Of a stretch of 9,411 nt of DNA, positions 6,060 through 9,411 are shown piece by piece (positions within the stretch are counted from its first letter, which is position 1; every line of letters begins with the position of its first letter). The notes below the pieces were generated by a model. It searched no databases. It had not been told where the DNA came from and saw nothing but the letters and a program-made list of their open reading frames with translations. Location: contig JAGNNB010000093.1 in NCBI GenBank assembly GCA_017990865.1, positions 1 through 9,411 on the forward strand. Reading direction: 5' to 3'. The position numbers were made by a program, and so were the translations under genes. Source of the stretch: Lysobacteraceae bacterium (GTDB lineage: Bacteria; Pseudomonadota; Gammaproteobacteria; Xanthomonadales; Xanthomonadaceae).

Positions 6060-8219
6060 TCAAGATGCGAAAAACACCCGACGTACAGTTTCGCGCGCCG
6101 CATCGAGCGAAAAATGGCGCGCGACGTTGTCCAAGCCGTTGCGCGCGATCTTGGTCCACAGCGCTTCGTCTTCGTACAGCCGCACGAGGGCGTCGGCGAG
6201 GGCGGCGGGATCGTCGGCGACCAGCGCATCGACGCCGTCGCGCAGGTGCATGCCTTCCACCGCGCACGCGGTTGCGACCACCGGTTGGCCGTGCGCCATG
6301 CTCAGATTCACTTTGCCTTTGACGCCCGCGCCGTAGCGCAGTGGCGCCACCGCGATGCGCGCGCCGTGCATGTACGGGTCGATATCGGCGACATGCCCGT
6401 GCACCAGTATGCCCGGCTGCGCGGTCAGCGCTTGGATGTCCGGAGGCGTATCGCTGCCGATGCAGTGAAAGCGCGCATCCGGTAGGCGCGCGCGCACGCG
6501 CGGCCAGATCTCGGCGGCGAACCAGCGCACCGCATCGACGTTCGGCGGATGACGGAAGCCGCCGACGAACACCAGGTCGCGACGTTCGGCGAAGGGTTTT
6601 CCCGGGCCGGCGATGCGATGCAGATTCGACAGCACTTCCACCTTCGCGTTCGGCGCGTCGGTGCGCAGCAGATCGCGCTCGATATCGCTCACCACCAAGC
6701 TGATGTCGGCCTGCGCGATCGTCGCCAACTCCAGCGCGCGCGTGCGCTCGGCGGCGCGCGCGAGGGCGGCGTCCTGCGCCACTTCGGCGCCGCGACGCTC
6801 GCGCAGGTAATGCAGATCGACGGTGTCGAAAATCAATTTCGCTCGCGGCGCGTGCGCGCGCAGCAGCGGCAGGAATTCGTGGGCGACGTAATGCCGGCTC
6901 ATCATCGCGGCATCGAAACGCGGGCCGTGTTCGCGCAGCCATGCCGCCGGCCGCGCCGCGAACGGCGCATGCCAGACCTCGACGCCGAGATCCTGCAATC
7001 GGGTGGCATAGGGTTCGAGGCGATGGCGATTCGCGGGCAGGAACACCACATGCGCGCCTTCTTCGCGCAGCAGGCGCATCAAATTGACCAAACGCAGCGA
7101 ACCCGAATCGTGATCCGGGCGCGGCGTCTGCGCATCGACGATGAGAATCTGCTTCTGCGCGCGATGCAGCAGCGCGGGCGTCGGTACGGTGTTCGCCGGC
7201 AACTGTCGCGCGAGCGCTTCGCGCCGATGTTCGGCGAAGACGGCGCGATTGCGCACTTGGTACGCCTTCATGCCGACGTTGGTGTCGGTGCCGGCGCTGA
7301 CGCCCTCGGCATGCACCACGCGCGCGGCGGGTCGGTACACCGTGCGTTTGCCGACAGCGCGCACGGCGAAGGCCAAGTCGGTGTCTTCGTAGTACGCCGG
7401 GGCGTAGCGCGTATCGAACCCGCCGAGTTCCGCGAACAGCGCGCGCGGAATCGCGATCGCGGCGCCGCTGGCGTAGTCGCAGTCGCGCGCATAGGCGTAG
7501 CGCGGGTCGTCGGGCGAGGCGAACTTGCCGTAATTCCATGCGCTGCCGTCGGCGAACACCACGCCGCCGGCTTCCTGCAAACGACCGTCGGGATACAGCA
7601 ATTGCGCGCCGACCAGCCCGATGCGCTCGTCTTCGGCGAAGGCGGCGATCATCGCGTCCAGCCAACCCGGCTGCGGCACGGTGTCGTTGTTGAGGAACGC
7701 CAGATACTCGCCGCGCGCCAACGCCGCGCCGTCGTTGCAGGCGGCGATGAAACCGCCGTTCTGCGTACGCCGACGGTAGCGCACGCCGGCGATGCGCGGC
7801 AGCGCGTCGGCGGTTTCGTCGCCGCTGCCGTCGTCGATCACGATCACCTCGAACGGGATCGCGGGCGGATGCGCGGCGATCGCGCGCAGGCAGGCGAGGG
7901 TGTGCGCGAAGGCGTTGTAGACCGGAATGACGATGCTGGCGACGGGCGGGGTCGCGCTTTCGGTCTCGTTGGTGCTCTGGCTCGTGGCTTCGCCGAGGGC
8001 GCCCGGGATGGCGAAGGGCGCGAACGGCGCGTCGTCGGGCGCATAGAGTGCGGGCGTCGGCACTCGGGGCGCGGGCCATAACTGTTGGCGGGTGCGTTCC
8101 CAGGTGGCGCGCCAACCGCGATGCCGGAGGCTGGCCCAGCCGCGACGGATCAGCCCCAGGCCGCGTCGGAACAGGAAACCGGCGTCGGCCAGCGAGGTGG
8201 GGAAGCGCGAAAACGCCAT
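6060..8219 (-). CDS. Two-domain glycosyltransferase (GT2 fused to GT4-type)
   Basis: 719 residues from the ATG at 8219. GGAG (8232-8235, minus strand) lies 12 nt before it, and the frame upstream turns into low-quality sequence that overlaps the divergent mrcB start. Seen: an N-terminal GT-A domain of the GT2 family with SIVIPVYNAF (95-104), FEVIVIDDGSGDET (123-136), the DXD-like LAFLNNDTVPQPGW (173-186) and YYEDTDLAFAVRAVG (276-290). A GT-B domain follows from about 356 (QILIVDAQTPRPDHDSGS). It carries LVFVGGFRHPPNVDAVRWF (549-567), HGHVADIDPYM (607-617) and the nucleotide-sugar motif RYGAGVKGKVNLSMAHGQPV (628-647). Known: such fusions build O-antigen, capsule or glycan chains, each domain adding one sugar from a nucleotide-sugar donor at the cytoplasmic membrane face. 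No signal peptide or membrane span is evident. Substrate is unknown; no other glycan gene is in the window. It converges on the KAP gene and diverges from mrcB. Confidence 0.9.
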   Translation of the reverse strand: MAFSRFPTSLADAGFLFRRGLGLIRRGWASLRHRGWRATWERTRQQLWPAPRVPTPALYAPDDAPFAPFAIPGALGEATSQSTNETESATPPVASIVIPVYNAFAHTLACLRAIAAHPPAIPFEVIVIDDGSGDETADALPRIAGVRYRRRTQNGGFIAACNDGAALARGEYLAFLNNDTVPQPGWLDAMIAAFAEDERIGLVGAQLLYPDGRLQEAGGVVFADGSAWNYGKFASPDDPRYAYARDCDYASGAAIAIPRALFAELGGFDTRYAPAYYEDTDLAFAVRAVGKRTVYRPAARVVHAEGVSAGTDTNVGMKAYQVRNRAVFAEHRREALARQLPANTVPTPALLHRAQKQILIVDAQTPRPDHDSGSLRLVNLMRLLREEGAHVVFLPANRHRLEPYATRLQDLGVEVWHAPFAARPAAWLREHGPRFDAAMMSRHYVAHEFLPLLRAHAPRAKLIFDTVDLHYLRERRGAEVAQDAALARAAERTRALELATIAQADISLVVSDIERDLLRTDAPNAKVEVLSNLHRIAGPGKPFAERRDLVFVGGFRHPPNVDAVRWFAAEIWPRVRARLPDARFHCIGSDTPPDIQALTAQPGILVHGHVADIDPYMHGARIAVAPLRYGAGVKGKVNLSMAHGQPVVATACAVEGMHLRDGVDALVADDPAALADALVRLYEDEALWTKIARNGLDNVARHFSLDAARETVRRVFFAS

Positions 8220-8269
8220 GGGCAGCGGCAACTCCGGGCAGCGGGGGATTTCGGCGGCGGGACTGCGAT

Positions 8270-8301
8270 CCGGAACCGAACGCGAACGGCGTTCGCTCCG
8301 G
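8270..8301. promoter_or_regulatory. Imperfect palindrome in the divergent spacer
   Basis: CGAACGC (8277-8283) and GCGTTCG (8289-8295) are perfect 7-bp arms around a 5-nt centre. They are extended outward by CCGGA (8270-8274) and TCCGG (8297-8301) across a 2/1-nt bulge. It lies between the divergent glycosyltransferase and mrcB starts, about 38 bp left of the candidate mrcB -10. It could be an operator for both genes, a hairpin in a leader RNA, or chance in GC-rich DNA. Confidence 0.35.
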
Positions 8302-8335
8302 CCGACGGCCCGTCCGCAACGCCATACGGGCACCC

Positions 8336-8344
8336 TGCTAGACT
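8336..8344 (+). promoter_or_regulatory. Candidate extended -10 promoter of mrcB
   Basis: TGCTAGACT contains a TGn extension followed by TAGACT, a fair match to the sigma-70 -10 hexamer, in an otherwise GC-rich spacer. No recognisable -35 lies at 16-18 bp, which an extended -10 can tolerate. Transcription would start near 8351, leaving a leader of about 46 nt before ATG 8397. Confidence 0.35.
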
Positions 8345-8396
8345 CGCCGGGCGCCATTTTCGCACGCCCCCGACCCCGACAGGTTCCGCCTTCCGC

Positions 8397-9411
8397 ATGG
8401 CCCGAGCAGACGACAGCGACGACGACATCGACGACGAGTTCGAGGACGGGGGCATCGAAGAGGACAAGGACGAAACGGCGCGGCCCGGTTGGCGTCGCCG
8501 ACTCTTGAGCTGGGCGCTGGTCGGCTTGGCGATCGGCCTCGGTTTTCTGATTCCCTACACGCTGTACCTGAACCATCAGGTCAGTGTCCGTTTCGGACAA
8601 CTGCGCTGGCAGGTGCCGACGCGCGTGTATGCGCGGCCGCTGGTGCTGGCGCCGGGCGTCGCGATGGATGCGCGGACGTTGAAGACCGAATTGGACGCGG
8701 CCTCCTACCGCGACGACGGCCGCGGCGAACGCCCGGGCACGTACGGGCAAAGCAATGGCCGTTGGCGAATTTCCAGCCGCGGCTTTCAAGACATCGACGG
8801 TCGCATCGGACCGAGCGTGATCCAAGCCGATATTTCCGGCGGGCGCGTGGTCGCGGTGCGCGATCTGACCACCAAGCGCAGCGTGCGCTCGGCGCGCCTG
8901 GACCCCGCGCGCATCGCCACGCTGTACGGCCAGAAACAGGAAGAGCGCCGGTTGGTGAAGATCGACGAAGTGCCGTCGCTGGTCACCGATACGCTGCAGG
9001 CGGTGGAAGATCGCGATTTCGCGCGCCATCACGGCATCGATGTGGGCGGCTTGCTGCGCGCGGCGTTCATGGCGCTGAAAACCGGCGAGCTCAAACAAGG
9101 CGGCAGCACGCTCACCCAACAGCTCGCGCGCTCGGGTTTGCTCGGCGTCGGCAAAGAACAGACCTTAAGCCGCAAATTCAACGAGATTCTCTACGCGCTG
9201 ATCATCGACGCCCGCTACGAGAAAGGCGTGATCCTGGAGGCGTATCTCAACCAGGTCGATATCGGTCAACGCGGTTCGCAAGCGATTCACGGCTTCGCCT
9301 CGGGCGCGGAATTCTATTTCGGCCGCCAACTCGACGATCTGTCCACCGAGCAAGTGGCGCTGTTGGTCGCGCTGGTGAAAGGCCCGTCCTGGTACAACCC
9401 GCGCAAATGGC
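8397..9411 (+). CDS. mrcB: Penicillin-binding protein 1B, N-terminal part (cut by window edge)
   Basis: Bifunctional class A PBP that polymerises lipid II and cross-links peptidoglycan; the first 338 residues are present and the transpeptidase domain lies outside the window. Seen: an acidic cytoplasmic tail (about 5-27, many Asp/Glu), basic WRRR at 32-35, one membrane anchor (about 36-58), and a region (about 75-165) placed like the UB2H regulatory domain of E. coli PBP1b. The GT51 transglycosylase follows with its motifs: AVEDRDFARHHGID (202-215, catalytic Glu204), GGSTLTQQL (235-243), RKFNEILYALIIDARYEKG (259-277), ILEAYLN (279-285) and LLVALVKGPSWYNP (322-335). The order and wording match PBP1b more closely than PBP1a. 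ATG 8397 is chosen because the acidic/basic/TM layout starts there; the Shine-Dalgarno is weak (AGG 13 nt upstream). Divergent from the glycosyltransferase. Confidence 0.95.
   Translation, partial: MARADDSDDDIDDEFEDGGIEEDKDETARPGWRRRLLSWALVGLAIGLGFLIPYTLYLNHQVSVRFGQLRWQVPTRVYARPLVLAPGVAMDARTLKTELDAASYRDDGRGERPGTYGQSNGRWRISSRGFQDIDGRIGPSVIQADISGGRVVAVRDLTTKRSVRSARLDPARIATLYGQKQEERRLVKIDEVPSLVTDTLQAVEDRDFARHHGIDVGGLLRAAFMALKTGELKQGGSTLTQQLARSGLLGVGKEQTLSRKFNEILYALIIDARYEKGVILEAYLNQVDIGQRGSQAIHGFASGAEFYFGRQLDDLSTEQVALLVALVKGPSWYNPRKW

Noticed and set aside
5778..6485. 235-residue plus-strand frame through the tandem repeat
   Set aside because: It starts within a REP element and continues antisense into the glycosyltransferase, with no protein-like pattern.
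6549..8081. 510-residue plus-strand frame opposite the glycosyltransferase
   Set aside because: Antisense shadow with no family features, rich in Arg/Gly/Val/Ala as expected from the complement of GC-rich coding DNA.
5902..8325. 807-residue minus-strand frame over the glycosyltransferase
   Set aside because: Its sequence is Arg-rich noise from the wrong frame and ends in the HPERSEG repeat translation; the glycosyltransferase frame has clear GT2 and GT4 motifs.
8220..9119. Upstream extension of the glycosyltransferase frame to a start at 9119
   Set aside because: The extra 300 residues run antisense through mrcB and look unlike a glycosyltransferase; ATG 8219 gives a complete domain layout.

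Overview
The window looks like chromosomal DNA from a high-GC gammaproteobacterium, most likely the Xanthomonadaceae/Lysobacter group. The clues are the strongly GC-rich housekeeping genes, a RelA tail and a PBP1b start that read like gammaproteobacterial proteins, and several GTAG-headed palindromic (REP-type) repeats of the kind known from Stenotrophomonas and relatives. The species assignment is inference.

Layout, left to right. (1) The 3' end of relA, the (p)ppGpp synthetase, enters from the left edge (1-426, +). A second plus-strand gene follows after 49 bp (476-1981) and encodes a membrane-anchored, alpha-helical TPR-like protein; the two may share a transcript. (2) An islet from about 1982 to 6059 differs from its surroundings. 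It holds one large gene (2382-5363, +) of visibly lower GC, encoding a 993-residue membrane-associated KAP-family P-loop NTPase. Inverted pairs of REP-type repeats flank it: one pair upstream (2142-2273), one downstream (5420-5486), and a 198-bp tandem duplication (5541-5936) carrying one further pair per copy. (3) On the minus strand lies a 719-residue two-domain glycosyltransferase (8219-6060), a GT2-type domain fused to a GT4-type GT-B domain. (4) Divergent from it, across a 177-bp spacer with a hairpin and an extended -10 candidate, starts mrcB (PBP1b, 8397 to the right edge, +), cut off inside the transglycosylase domain.

How the genes relate. relA (stringent response), the glycosyltransferase (probably surface polysaccharide) and mrcB (peptidoglycan synthesis) look like resident core or envelope functions. 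The KAP NTPase looks like an acquired accessory gene parked between them. KAP NTPases include the F-plasmid phage-exclusion protein PifA, so a solitary membrane KAP protein in a repeat-bounded islet is a reasonable candidate for a single-gene anti-phage or abortive-infection system. Nothing in the sequence proves this. Its region downstream of the NTPase core (about residues 450-993) shows no domain I recognise and is the least explained part of the window. I saw no tRNA, rRNA, CRISPR array, transposase or integrase.
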